From: a virus
Strand: one strand, 5' to 3'
IMG/VR virus record: IMGVR_UViG_3300046740_000195
Span: 1-27,302 of that record
DNA: 27,302 nt
Shown here piece after piece: positions 21,799 through 27,302 of the stretch (position 1 is its first letter; each line of letters opens with the position of its first letter). A model generated the notes under the pieces. The model searched no databases, was not told where the DNA came from, and worked only from the letters and a program-made list of their open reading frames with translations. The position numbers were made by a program, and so were the translations under genes.

Positions 21799-21905
21799 TG
21801 GCGCACCCGCGCACCACACCAATCGCAGTAATCAGCATGCGGGCCGATCCGCCGGTCGCAATTCCAGCAGACGATTGTACTAATCCATTGTCGAAGCGTT
21901 CGCAT
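21795..21905 (-). CDS. 36-aa zinc-ribbon micro-protein
   Basis: 36 aa. The ATG at 21905 is preceded by GGGAGAG; the stop overlaps the next start (ATGA). It reads CWNCDRRIGPHADYCDWCGA: two C-x2-C knuckles 10 residues apart, the layout of a zinc-ribbon of the kind seen in many small bacterial proteins. Too small for more than one zinc site. A nucleic-acid or protein-binding adaptor is plausible. Good ribosome site and coupling on both sides argue that it is real. Confidence 0.7.
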   Translation of the reverse strand: MRTLRQWISTIVCWNCDRRIGPHADYCDWCGARVRQ

Positions 21906-22200
21906 GGAGACTCTCCCATCTATCAAGTGTCTCTAAAATGTAGCGCAGATCGCGCGGATCGCCGCCGGTTTCGCGCCAGCGTGCCACATCGGCGGCAAGT
22001 TCACGCAGTATGGTTAATTCCATATCGATCGTCGGCGTGGCAGCGTAGGGCGTGCCGTCGAGATTCACCAGCATGCCATTCCCATCGCGGCCATGCGTCG
22101 TGATGCGATGCTGATTGTAGGCGGCGTAATCGTCGAAGGTGCTGTAGCAGGCCGGGCATTGGTATTTCCCCGGCGGGTAGGTTTTGGCTGATTGTTTCAT
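21880..22200 (-). CDS. C2H2 zinc-finger protein
   Basis: 106 aa, ATG 22200 with AAGGAA upstream. Residues about 13-36 form a classical C2H2 finger: YQCPACYSTFDDYAAYNQHR followed by ITTHG (C-x2-C-x12-H-x4-H). The rest is helical (ELTILRELAADVARWRE; RYILETLDRWESLHA). It may bind DNA or partner proteins. The frame is open upstream through the neighbouring gene, but that part is Arg-rich and non-protein-like. It overlaps the next small gene by 26 bases. Confidence 0.72.
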   Translation of the reverse strand: MKQSAKTYPPGKYQCPACYSTFDDYAAYNQHRITTHGRDGNGMLVNLDGTPYAATPTIDMELTILRELAADVARWRETGGDPRDLRYILETLDRWESLHANASTMD

Positions 22201-22445
22201 TCCGTCGTTCCTTTCGTCGTCGCGTCCAGCATGGCGCGGAGCGCGTGATATGCGTCGTCCAGCGGGCGGCCGCCGATCTTCCAGAAATATAACGCGTCGT
22301 CGCCAGCGGCCAGCGCCAGATTGTTCAGCAGGTCGATCGCGGAGGCGCGGAGCAGGGCGCGGTCGTCGTGCGCGCGTAGCAGATCGGCATGCAGCCGCGT
22401 ATTCGCCAGCGCCAGCGCGGCGTATTGTTCGGTCAGGTCGTCCAT
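22197..22445 (-). CDS. Small unrecognised helical protein
   Basis: 82 aa, ATG 22445 with a perfect AGGAGG site. Helical and Ala/Leu-rich: DLTEQYAALALANTRLHADL, ALLRASAIDLLNNLALAAG, then ALYFWKIGGRPLDDAYHALR. The stop overlaps the start of the zinc-finger gene (ATGA). No family recognised; the strong ribosome site suggests good expression. Confidence 0.7.
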   Translation of the reverse strand: MDDLTEQYAALALANTRLHADLLRAHDDRALLRASAIDLLNNLALAAGDDALYFWKIGGRPLDDAYHALRAMLDATTKGTTE

Positions 22446-22632
22446 TGTCCTCCTCTCTGGGCGGCACGTTGCGCCCGCGCCGATTGCGGCGTAATGCCAG
22501 CGCGATCACGTCGGCGTGCGATAGGACGCGCCGCCCGATCTGATAGCGCACGTCGCCGCCGTTCAGTCCCGATCCGCCGATATACTCCGCGACGCCGGCC
22601 GGCGTGCGATAGGCCAGCATGACCGGCGTCAT
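22433..22632 (-). CDS. HTH-like small gene with a disturbed reading frame
   Basis: ATG 22632 lies in an ATGA overlap with the previous gene. It begins RTPAGVAEYIGGSGLNGGDV and runs to VLSHADVIALA, resembling an excisionase-like or MerR-like DNA-binding protein. In this frame it has no stop and would run Arg-rich through the next genes to 21880. A shift of one base near 22493-22505 instead gives ITPQSARAQRAAQRGGQW and a stop at 22433, 13 bases inside the next gene, as usual here. So there is either an indel (error or mutation), a programmed shift, or a long nested reading frame. Confidence 0.4.
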
Positions 22633-23042
22633 GATTCGCCGCGCTTGCGTTCACGCCATGCGCGAAAGTCGGCCAGCATCGCGCCCATGTGCTGATCGGA
22701 AAAATCATGCACGCGTAGCCATTCCACAAGAAACGCATCGCTGTCCGCTGCATCCGCCGCCTCCAGAATGTAGTACGCTTGCTGCCGCGCCGCTGCGCTG
22801 GTCATCTGGATGGTCGGGTTCGCGCTTTCGCTCGGGTTCGCAAGTGAAAAAGTAACAAACGGCTGTTTAGTATTGTGGCCGTAGCCGCTGCTGATACTCA
22901 GCATGGCCTCCTCCGGCCTCCCAAACGTGATCGCCAGCGCCTGCTCAGCTTCTTTGACCGCGCTGGCCAGCGACGGCGCTTTCGCGATCTTTTCCAGCGC
23001 CATGCGGTAGGCGCTGGCCGCGCTGATCGGATCAGTTTTCAT
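22629..23042 (-). CDS. Unrecognised leftward-operon protein, 137 aa
   Basis: ATG 23042 behind GGAGGGAAG. N-terminal helices (AASAYRMALEKIAKAPSLAS, AVKEAEQALAITFGRP), a beta middle (MLSISSGYGHNTKQPFVTFS) with polar loop, and C-terminal helices (QQAYYILEAADAADSDAFLV, MGAMLADFRAWRERK). It looks like a compact folded protein. I do not recognise the family. Coupled on both sides by 4-base overlaps. Confidence 0.7.
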   Translation of the reverse strand: MKTDPISAASAYRMALEKIAKAPSLASAVKEAEQALAITFGRPEEAMLSISSGYGHNTKQPFVTFSLANPSESANPTIQMTSAAARQQAYYILEAADAADSDAFLVEWLRVHDFSDQHMGAMLADFRAWRERKRGES

Positions 23043-23338
23043 GGCGTTTCTTCCCTCCAGCGATACGTGATCGCGTGCCACGTCTGGCCGTCGCGCGCGA
23101 TCTGGCGCTGCCCCTCCAGCGGAAAGCGGATCGCGGTCGCGGGTATGCCCAGGTCGCGCTTGAACGTTTCGATCTCCGTCGCGCCCAGCGGCTTTTTACT
23201 CCGGCTGATCGTCAGCGTCGTCACGCCGTCCGACACGCGGACAGCGATCCGCGCGCCGCCCTTCAGATCGAGCGACCTGTCTTCGCCGCTTTCACGCGCG
23301 CGGCGGTGCAATTCCAAGTAGAGATTGCTGAGGCTCAT
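23039..23338 (-). CDS. Unrecognised alpha/beta protein, 99 aa
   Basis: ATG 23338. The first helix (SNLYLELHRRARESGEDRSL) is followed by a beta hairpin (DLKGGARIAVRVSDGVTTLT), a helix with TEIETFKRDLGIPA and a last strand pair (RDGQTWHAITYRWRE). Proteins of this look occur in Chloroflexota genomes as uncharacterised ORFs (memory, not search). Function unknown. The ATG overlaps the TGA of another frame; the previous gene reads 46 bases into it. Confidence 0.68.
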   Translation of the reverse strand: MSLSNLYLELHRRARESGEDRSLDLKGGARIAVRVSDGVTTLTISRSKKPLGATEIETFKRDLGIPATAIRFPLEGQRQIARDGQTWHAITYRWREETP

Positions 23339-23639
23339 GATCGCTCCAGTACGCGTCGCGCGCCCGATCGACGGCGTCCACGTCGCGGCGGTCGTCGCGC
23401 TGCTGCTGCCGCCATTGTTCGGCCAGATACGTCGCGTTTCCGCCGAACGCGCGCGCCCGGCGCGGCCATGTCCAGCCCGGCGTTTGTCTGACCAGTTCGG
23501 CCAGCGCGATCCGCCGCCGGAGGGACAGAAAGAGCAGATCGCCGCGCGTCTGCCGGCGTTCGGCCAGCTGGCGCAAGCGGATCGCGTAGACGTACGTGTC
23601 GCGGTGCTGTTCGTAGTAATGCCGCATGCGATAGCTCAC
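23292..23639 (-). CDS. Unrecognised basic helical protein
   Basis: 115 aa from GTG 23639, chosen because it overlaps the previous stop as GTGA like the rest of the operon; ATG 23627 is the alternative. Sequence: RHYYEQHRDTYVYAIRLRQL, LFLSLRRRIALAELVRQTPG, FGGNATYLAEQWRQQQRDDR. Strongly basic with many aromatic residues, so nucleic-acid binding is possible. No family recognised. It overlaps the next start by 47 bases. Confidence 0.6.
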   Translation of the reverse strand: MSYRMRHYYEQHRDTYVYAIRLRQLAERRQTRGDLLFLSLRRRIALAELVRQTPGWTWPRRARAFGGNATYLAEQWRQQQRDDRRDVDAVDRARDAYWSDHEPQQSLLGIAPPRA

Positions 23640-23764
23640 GATAGTAGCTCCAGATCGCACGTCTTGACCCAGCGGAGCATGCCGCGGAGCGCGATCTGAC
23701 TCCGATCGCCGCGGGTCGCGTAGGACACGACGCGGACGACATGGCCGCGGTAGATGGCGATCAT
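23636..23764 (-). CDS. Small 42-aa beta-type protein
   Basis: 42 aa. The ATG at 23764 overlaps the methyltransferase stop (ATGA) and the stop overlaps the next GTG (GTGA). It reads MIAIYRGHVVRVVSYATRGD followed by RSQIALRGMLRWVKT, alternating like a small SH3-like beta barrel. Function unknown. Coupling at both ends is the main support. Confidence 0.6.
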   Translation of the reverse strand: MIAIYRGHVVRVVSYATRGDRSQIALRGMLRWVKTCDLELLS

Positions 23765-24399
23765 AGCAGCACCCGCTGACTCTCGATCTGAATCTGTTCA
23801 GCTAAGAATCGACTATAGGCCGGCGGGATCGCCTGTGATAGCTCTTTTCCTGTCATCCAGTCGATCGCCATGGCCGGGCCGCAATAACTCCCGACATCCC
23901 CCGTAATGGTCACATGGCCGCCGGCCATGTAGAACGCCTTGCGCTGGCGCTGCGCTTTATGCCCGCCCGATCGTATGACATGCTGCGGATGATCGGGCTG
24001 AAAGATCATCATGGACGTTTCGAAGCGCCGATGTCGATATGTTCGCAGCCCGAACATGCCGCCACAAAGCATAATATAGTAATCAAGTGGCGCGCCCGGC
24101 ACATTTTCCATAATCCATGGCGCGGATTGCGCGTGGAGGCGCGCGCGGATCGGCGCAATGAGATCAGGATAGACGCGATCAGGATGAAGCGCGTGGAGCG
24201 GAGTGTATGCTTGACACGGCGGCGATGCCCAGATCAGATCATACCCGTCCAGATCGACGGTCAGCGCGTCTCCTAAGATAAACACATCGCCGCAATAGTG
24301 CGGCTGCGGACGAATATCCACGCCCGTAACGTGATACCCGGCCAGCTGTAATCCGCGCGTCGCGCCGCCGGCGCAACAAAACAGGTCAAGCGCTTTCAT
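23761..24399 (-). CDS. C5-cytosine DNA methyltransferase (short orphan type)
   Basis: 212 aa, start in an ATGA overlap. Motifs of 5-methylcytosine methyltransferases: I (LDLFCCAGGATRG), catalytic Cys in IV (ASPPCQAYT), VI (MENVPGA), VIII-like (YRHRRFE) and C-terminal X (LSQAIPPAYSRFLAEQI). The whole is about half to two thirds of the usual length; only about 50 residues lie between VIII and the end, so the target-recognition region is very small. Likely an orphan phage enzyme protecting DNA from host restriction. No endonuclease gene is adjacent. Confidence 0.9.
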   Translation of the reverse strand: MKALDLFCCAGGATRGLQLAGYHVTGVDIRPQPHYCGDVFILGDALTVDLDGYDLIWASPPCQAYTPLHALHPDRVYPDLIAPIRARLHAQSAPWIMENVPGAPLDYYIMLCGGMFGLRTYRHRRFETSMMIFQPDHPQHVIRSGGHKAQRQRKAFYMAGGHVTITGDVGSYCGPAMAIDWMTGKELSQAIPPAYSRFLAEQIQIESQRVLL

Positions 24400-25382
24400 C
24401 GCCGCACCCCCTTGCGCCGTGTCGAAAGCGACGCCAGCGCGCCCGTTTCCGTGTCGCCGCGCGCTAAGCGCGTCTGGACGTAGATCCAGTCCGGGCCGCT
24501 GGCGTCGGCGGGCAAGATGCGCCGCGCGATGTCGCCGATCGACTCGACCTCCGGCGGGCCGGGTGGCGCACCTCCGAGCGCGAAGCCGGGCCGATCGCGG
24601 TACGCTTCTGGGTCTAGGGGCTGCTGGGGATCGGGCGGCGCGGTATGCAGCTGGCCGCGTTTGATTGCGTTAAAAAAGGCGCCGGCGGTACAGAGTCCTG
24701 CGCTGATACGCTGCTCAAAATGCGCCCAGCTGGCGCGGATCTGTTCGGTCGTCACGTCCGGCCGGGCGCGGAGCGCGTCGCGAATAATCTTCGCGTCGGC
24801 GCCCAGTTCGGCCAGCAGCAGCGCGCGGTGATCGGGTGGATCGATCGATTCGGCGCTGCATGGTATCTTAGATCTAGCAGCAGCAGACTCAGAGTCTAAT
24901 GCTGCTGCTACTAGATCATGATCTTCCATGCATTGCGGATTCGATCGATCGGATCGATCGCTTTCCGTTTCCGCGTCCAGATGCGCCGCGTCGCGATCGA
25001 TCCGATCGATCAGCGCCGAATCGTCACGGTCTGATCGATCGATCAGATCGATCGATCGGTCGTCGCCATAGTCGCGCAGCAGCATGATCACGCCGCTTGT
25101 CGCATCGTAGCGAATCCAGTCCAGGCATGCAAGCTGACAGAGCAGCGCCGGGATCGGGCTGGCGCTTGCATAGCCTAGCCAGTCGGCCAGCTGGCGATTA
25201 CCCGGGCGGAAAGAACCGCCGACGCCGATATGCGCGCGAACGCAATCCAAGAGTCGACCGATCGGCGGCACAACTTCATAGGCGAAGGGATTACGCGGCG
25301 CGGTCGTATCTCCATTTTCCCTGACAGACGTGTCGGAATATCCGCCACTAGACAGGCTAGAATTGATCTGGTATGATTCCAT
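24396..25382 (-). CDS. Replication initiator / replisome organiser candidate
   Basis: 328 aa from ATG 25382, with AAGGA 8 bases upstream (GTG 25388 is possible but too close to that site). N-terminal residues about 30-105 look like a winged HTH (PIGRLLDCVRAHIGVGGSFR, NRQLADWLGYASASPIPALL). The middle is Asp/Arg/Ser-rich and low in complexity (RSIDLIDRSDRDDSALIDRI). The C-terminal third (AKIIRDALRARPDVTTEQIR; GAFFNAIKRGQL) is helical. The layout recalls lambda O-like or DnaD-like phage initiators, and the middle coding sequence is a dense repeat cluster, as in genes with an internal origin. Inference, not homology. Confidence 0.6.
   Translation of the reverse strand: MESYQINSSLSSGGYSDTSVRENGDTTAPRNPFAYEVVPPIGRLLDCVRAHIGVGGSFRPGNRQLADWLGYASASPIPALLCQLACLDWIRYDATSGVIMLLRDYGDDRSIDLIDRSDRDDSALIDRIDRDAAHLDAETESDRSDRSNPQCMEDHDLVAAALDSESAAARSKIPCSAESIDPPDHRALLLAELGADAKIIRDALRARPDVTTEQIRASWAHFEQRISAGLCTAGAFFNAIKRGQLHTAPPDPQQPLDPEAYRDRPGFALGGAPPGPPEVESIGDIARRILPADASGPDWIYVQTRLARGDTETGALASLSTRRKGVRR
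24838..25062. repeat. GATCGATC repeat cluster in the replication gene (origin candidate)
   Basis: Seven non-overlapping GATCGATC copies start at 24839, 24943, 24952, 24995, 25004, 25033 and 25046. Two pairs are spaced exactly 9 bp and one 13 bp. Such crowding in 225 bp is far beyond chance, even in this GATC-rich genome. By analogy with lambda ori inside gene O they may be iterons for the protein encoded there. The plain alternative is a low-complexity Asp-Arg-Ser-Ile protein segment. Confidence 0.55.
24871..24917. repeat. Long imperfect hairpin beside the repeat cluster
   Basis: GATCTAG (24871-24877) and CTAGATC (24911-24917) are the outer arms. AGCAGCAG and its complement follow inward after one mismatch, then ACTC/GAGT close the stem after a bulge on one side. 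The core AGACTCAGAGTCT is a palindrome around one base. It lies inside the replication gene between repeats 1 and 2 of the GATCGATC cluster and could be part of an origin. Confidence 0.5.
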
Positions 25383-25503
25383 TGTCACATTCCTTGGTGA
25401 TTAGATCAGCCGCCCGCGCCGCGAACGCATTGGGCGGCTGATTGCTTGTCCAGACAATGCCGGCGGTCGCGGCCGGCGCGTCGCGCCGTTCATGGGCGCG
25501 GTG
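25357..25503 (-). pseudogene. Open frame without a start, in frame behind the 25-aa peptide
   Basis: After the TAA at 25504-25506 the same frame stays open for 48 codons to TAG 25357-25359. Its last 33 residues look protein-like (IVWTSNQPPNAFAARAADLI, then TKECDNGIIPDQF) and overlap the replication gene start by 26 bases. There is no ATG, GTG or TTG in frame. Either the TAA broke a once longer gene of about 74 aa, or stop readthrough is used, or a rare start is used. Coding status is uncertain. Confidence 0.3.
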
Positions 25504-25581
25504 TTAGCCTGGCGCGGGATCGCTGTCGTCCGGGCCGTGCGGCGGCGTCGGACAGGGGTTCGGGCCGAGTGGATAGATCAT
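25504..25581 (-). CDS. 25-aa Pro-rich peptide coupled to the methyltransferase
   Basis: The ATG at 25581 overlaps the methyltransferase stop (ATGA). The peptide reads MIYPLGPNPCPTPPHGPDDS and ends DPAPG before TAA. Pro/Asp-rich, no fold expected. It may be a real micro-gene, or the N-terminus of a broken longer gene, since the frame is open again after the stop. Confidence 0.4.
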   Translation of the reverse strand: MIYPLGPNPCPTPPHGPDDSDPAPG

Positions 25582-26510
25582 GTAAACAATTCTTTCTGTA
25601 CCTTGTCGGTACGCTGCTGCTGGAGTTCTAGATAGTCCTGATTAAGATCAATGCCGATCGCGTCGCGCCCGAACCGCTCCGCGACGCGCATGACCGTGCC
25701 GCTGCCGGCGAAGGGATCGAGAATCGTGTCGCCAGCCCGCGACCCGGCCAGGATACACGGCTCGATCAATGCCTCCGGCATCGTCGCGAAATGCGCGCCG
25801 GCGTAGGGATGGGTCGCGATCGTCCAGACCGTGCGACGATTGCGGGTCGCGGATTCTTTACTGCGGATCGTCGTTCTGCCAGTCCCGTTGTTTGTTTGTC
25901 CATTGCGCGCGGCTTTGTCTGGCGTGGCAATAACGCCGCCGCCGGTATGCGTCGCCGCCTCCGCAATCGCCGCCGCGTCGTAAAAATACCGCGGCTGTTT
26001 CGCAAACAGGAACACGTATTCGTGCGCGCGGGGCGGTCGGTCGGTCACGCTTTCGGGCATGGGGTTCGGCTTACTCCAGATCACGTCCGATCTGAGGATC
26101 CAGCCGGCGTCCTGAAGCGCGAACGCGACGCGCCAGGGCATGCCGAGCAGGTTCTTTTCTGGTAAAATCGCCGCTGCCGCGCCATAGCTGCCGGCATCGG
26201 TCACGGCTTTGTGCGCGTTCGTGCCGCGCGTCGCGTCGCCGCTCCAGTTTACCCGCGTACCGCGCCCGTACGAATCCCCCAAATTAACCCACAGCACCCC
26301 ATCGTCGCGCAGCACGCGCCAGACCTCCGCGAATACCGCGACCAATGCCGCGACGTACGCTTGCGGCGTCGCTTCCGTGCCGATCTCGTTCGCGTCGTCG
26401 GTATATTTCCGCAGGCCATAGTACGGCGGCGACGTGATCACGCATTGCACCGATCCTGCCGGCAGCGTCGGCAGCACGGCGCGACAGTCGCCATGCAGCA
26501 GCGTGATCAT
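25578..26510 (-). CDS. Orphan beta-class DNA methyltransferase (N4-C or N6-A)
   Basis: 310 aa, start in an ATGA overlap. Motif IV at the N-terminus (VITSPPYYGLRKY, about residues 25-37) and motif I at the C-terminus (ILDPFAGSGTVMRVAE), with the conserved middle WILRSDVIWSKPNPMPESVT and HEYVFLFAKQPRYFYD. The SPPY form is more often N4-cytosine, but adenine enzymes also use it. Full length, so probably active. It has no partner endonuclease. It is the second gene of the leftward operon. Confidence 0.92.
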   Translation of the reverse strand: MITLLHGDCRAVLPTLPAGSVQCVITSPPYYGLRKYTDDANEIGTEATPQAYVAALVAVFAEVWRVLRDDGVLWVNLGDSYGRGTRVNWSGDATRGTNAHKAVTDAGSYGAAAAILPEKNLLGMPWRVAFALQDAGWILRSDVIWSKPNPMPESVTDRPPRAHEYVFLFAKQPRYFYDAAAIAEAATHTGGGVIATPDKAARNGQTNNGTGRTTIRSKESATRNRRTVWTIATHPYAGAHFATMPEALIEPCILAGSRAGDTILDPFAGSGTVMRVAERFGRDAIGIDLNQDYLELQQQRTDKVQKELFT

Positions 26511-26731
26511 GATGGTTGCTGCTGCTGCTGCCGGAGCAGCCAGCCCGGCAGCTCATCCGCTAGGCGCGGCGGCGGCGGATCGTCCCAGCCGAATCGCTCT
26601 AAGTGATCGTCCACGATCGCCAGCAGCAGCTCCGGCCAGAGCAGCGGCCCGGCGATAGCACACAGCCGCATGCGGATGTCGGCCAGGGTCGCGATCTCGT
26701 CGTCGCTCCAGACCGTGGTAGAATATTCCAT
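26507..26731 (-). CDS. Small unrecognised protein, first gene of the main leftward operon
   Basis: 74 aa, ATG 26731 with AAAGGAAAGGAAG upstream. It is acidic and helical: YSTTVWSDDEIATLADIRMR, LCAIAGPLLWPELLLAIVDD, HLERFGWDDPPPP, and it ends in a glutamine run (QQQQQ) encoded by CAG repeats. The stop overlaps the methyltransferase start. A perfect hairpin lies just before its ribosome site. Function unknown. Confidence 0.68.
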   Translation of the reverse strand: MEYSTTVWSDDEIATLADIRMRLCAIAGPLLWPELLLAIVDDHLERFGWDDPPPPRLADELPGWLLRQQQQQPS

Positions 26732-26746
26732 CGCTTCCTTTCCTTT

Positions 26747-26777
26747 GGGCGCGTCGCACGTACACCGCGACGCGCCC
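26747..26777. repeat. Perfect 11-bp hairpin before the leftward operon
   Basis: GGGCGCGTCGC (26747-26757) and GCGACGCGCCC (26767-26777) pair perfectly around a 9-base loop. It lies right in front of the ribosome site of the 26731 gene. No T-run follows on either strand, so it is not an intrinsic terminator. An operator, an mRNA-stabilising 5' hairpin, or an integrase/excisionase arm site are options. Confidence 0.6.
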
Positions 26778-26784
26778 GATTCAA

Positions 26785-26949
26785 TTATTCCGTTACCACT
26801 TCAAACAGCACCCCGTTTCTACGCAAGCCACGGCGGCCCGCGCGGCTGGGCGTATGCCAGGTCGCATACGCGCAAGCGCCCGCGTCGCCGCGTTCTTTTT
26901 CGTGTCGCGCCAGATCGGCGCGCACCGTAGGAGGGGCTGTGCTGGACAT
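26785..26949 (-). CDS. Possible small protein divergent from the integrase
   Basis: 54 aa from ATG 26949, or 46 aa from GTG 26925. It reads ADLARHEKERGDAGACAYAT, WHTPSRAGRRGLRRNGVLFE, with codon use like its neighbours (GCG, CTG, ACG, GAA). No Shine-Dalgarno is seen for either start, and it overlaps the integrase start region head to head. The alternative is that this stretch (26732-26938) is non-coding and holds promoters and the attachment site. Confidence 0.38.
   Translation of the reverse strand: MSSTAPPTVRADLARHEKERGDAGACAYATWHTPSRAGRRGLRRNGVLFEVVTE
26850..26871. repeat. 8-bp inverted repeat upstream of the integrase
   Basis: GCGTATGC (26850-26857) and GCATACGC (26864-26871) with a 6-base spacer CAGGTC. 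With the hairpin at 26747-26777 it makes the 200 bases before the integrase rich in dyads, as expected for a region bound by integrase or excisionase. No host-like tRNA end is visible that would fix the attP core. Confidence 0.4.
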
Positions 26950-27302
26950 ACAGACCAAAACGGGGATGGAAACGCGGCTGGCCACGTCGCCGGCGATCGT
27001 GGGCACACTGGGCAGCTTCAGCGCGGCATTAGCCGGGCGCAAAGTCCGGCCGCGGACGATTGCGACCTATCAGAAAGTCGTGACCGCGTTCGCGACATGG
27101 CTGGGCGACGACGCGACGATCGTCGACATCGATGTCGACGCGATCGGGCGCTATCAGATCGCGCGCGGACATTTAGCGGCGGCGACGATCGCGAAAGACT
27201 TGTCCGGCATCCGCGCGTACTGCCGCTGGACGCTGCGCGCGCAGCTCCGGCACGACGATCCGACGCTGGAGTTGATCTGGCCGAAACGGGTCACGCCGAT
27301 CC
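26939..27302 (+). CDS. int: Tyrosine recombinase (phage integrase), N-terminal part
   Basis: The GTG at 26939 follows AGGAGGGG (26929-26936), making it preferable to ATG 26966. The first 121 codons run off the window end and continue at base 128 of the left side, the last 127 bases being duplicated. The visible part is the SAM-like core-binding domain: TLGSFSAALAGRKVRPRTIA, TYQKVVTAFATWLGD, then IGRYQIARGHLAAATIAKDL. There is no obvious separate arm-binding domain, so it is closer to the XerC/D-like simple integrases. Whole protein about 309 aa. Confidence 0.92.
   Translation, partial: MLDIQTKTGMETRLATSPAIVGTLGSFSAALAGRKVRPRTIATYQKVVTAFATWLGDDATIVDIDVDAIGRYQIARGHLAAATIAKDLSGIRAYCRWTLRAQLRHDDPTLELIWPKRVTPI
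27176..27302. repeat. Terminal direct repeat, right copy (circle closure)
   Basis: Exact copy of bases 1-127, in direct orientation and in the same integrase frame. It should be removed once when the circle is closed. It falls inside the integrase coding sequence, which argues against a natural terminal redundancy fixed at this point. Confidence 0.95.

Noticed and set aside
22433-22753. 106-codon minus-strand frame as one complete gene
   Set aside because: Its first two thirds are a shadow of the end of the 22629 gene and of the HTH-like start; only its last 20 codons look protein-like.
23335-23742. 135-codon minus-strand frame overlapping the basic helical gene
   Set aside because: Ala/Arg/Ser-rich shadow; the 23292-23639 frame and the 42-aa frame account for this region with proper overlaps.
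26517-26541. CAG/CTG triplet run taken as a CRISPR or repeat element
   Set aside because: It is only a short glutamine run at the end of a small gene; no spaced direct repeats of CRISPR type exist in the window.
26747-26777. Hairpin as intrinsic terminator
   Set aside because: No T-run follows on either strand, and it lies before, not after, the genes.
1-27302. Cyanobacterial host suggested by GATCG-rich words (HIP1 GCGATCGC)
   Set aside because: GATC is enriched in many contexts and the exact GCGATCGC octamer did not stand out; no cyanophage marker gene is present.

Overview
The window is a complete small genome of a temperate, tailed (siphovirus-type) bacteriophage or prophage, about 27.2 kb and GC-rich. 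The last 127 bases (27176-27302) repeat the first 127 exactly, and the integrase reading frame runs through that junction without a break. The contig is therefore a closed circle of 27,175 unique bases cut open inside the integrase gene. The host cannot be read directly. The Thr/Pro-rich stalk (TPTP type) on an exported protein, the HTH repressor type and a C-terminal zinc-ribbon type recall Chloroflexota (Roseiflexus/Chloroflexus relatives), but this is only a lead.

Layout. (1) 26939-27302 joined to 1-693: tyrosine integrase, facing a Mom-like GNAT-fold gene (694-1284, minus). (2) 1521-1930: lysogeny switch, with a Cro/CI-type repressor gene read leftward into a strong terminator and two back-to-back sigma70-type promoters, each carrying the same 17-bp operator in opposite orientation. 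(3) 1931-3161: small rightward early genes. (4) 3261-20212: long rightward late block, in the order endolysin, DNA methyltransferase, zinc protein, two-TM holin, small and large terminase, portal, Mu F/SPP1 gp7-like head protein, prohead protease, HK97-type capsid, decoration and connector proteins, tail terminator, tail tube, G/GT chaperones with a -1 frameshift site, tape measure, baseplate/tail-tip, fibre and receptor-binding candidates. (5) 20209-26731: leftward block, almost every gene overlapping the next by 4 bases (ATGA/GTGA): an orphan beta-class methyltransferase, a replication-initiator candidate with an internal GATCGATC repeat cluster, a C5-cytosine methyltransferase, many small unrecognised proteins including two small zinc-binding ones, and a terminal two-gene membrane module with its own structured leader.

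How it works together. Repressor, integrase and divergent operators point to lysogeny. The leftward block would supply replication initiation and DNA methylation, with no polymerase or helicase recognised, so elongation probably depends on the host. The rightward block makes lysis, packaging, head and tail proteins. Three DNA methyltransferases plus a Mom-like protein, and no recognisable restriction enzyme, suggest heavy investment in DNA modification. GATC words are visibly over-abundant.

Points most worth a second look: the symmetric operator-promoter switch; a perfect intrinsic terminator directly before a head gene inside the late operon; competing hairpins in two gene leaders; the membrane-protein/HTH module; the repeat cluster inside the replication gene; the Ig-like domain inserted in the head-tail connector; a compound inverted repeat inside the small terminase gene; and the missing conventional start of the large terminase.
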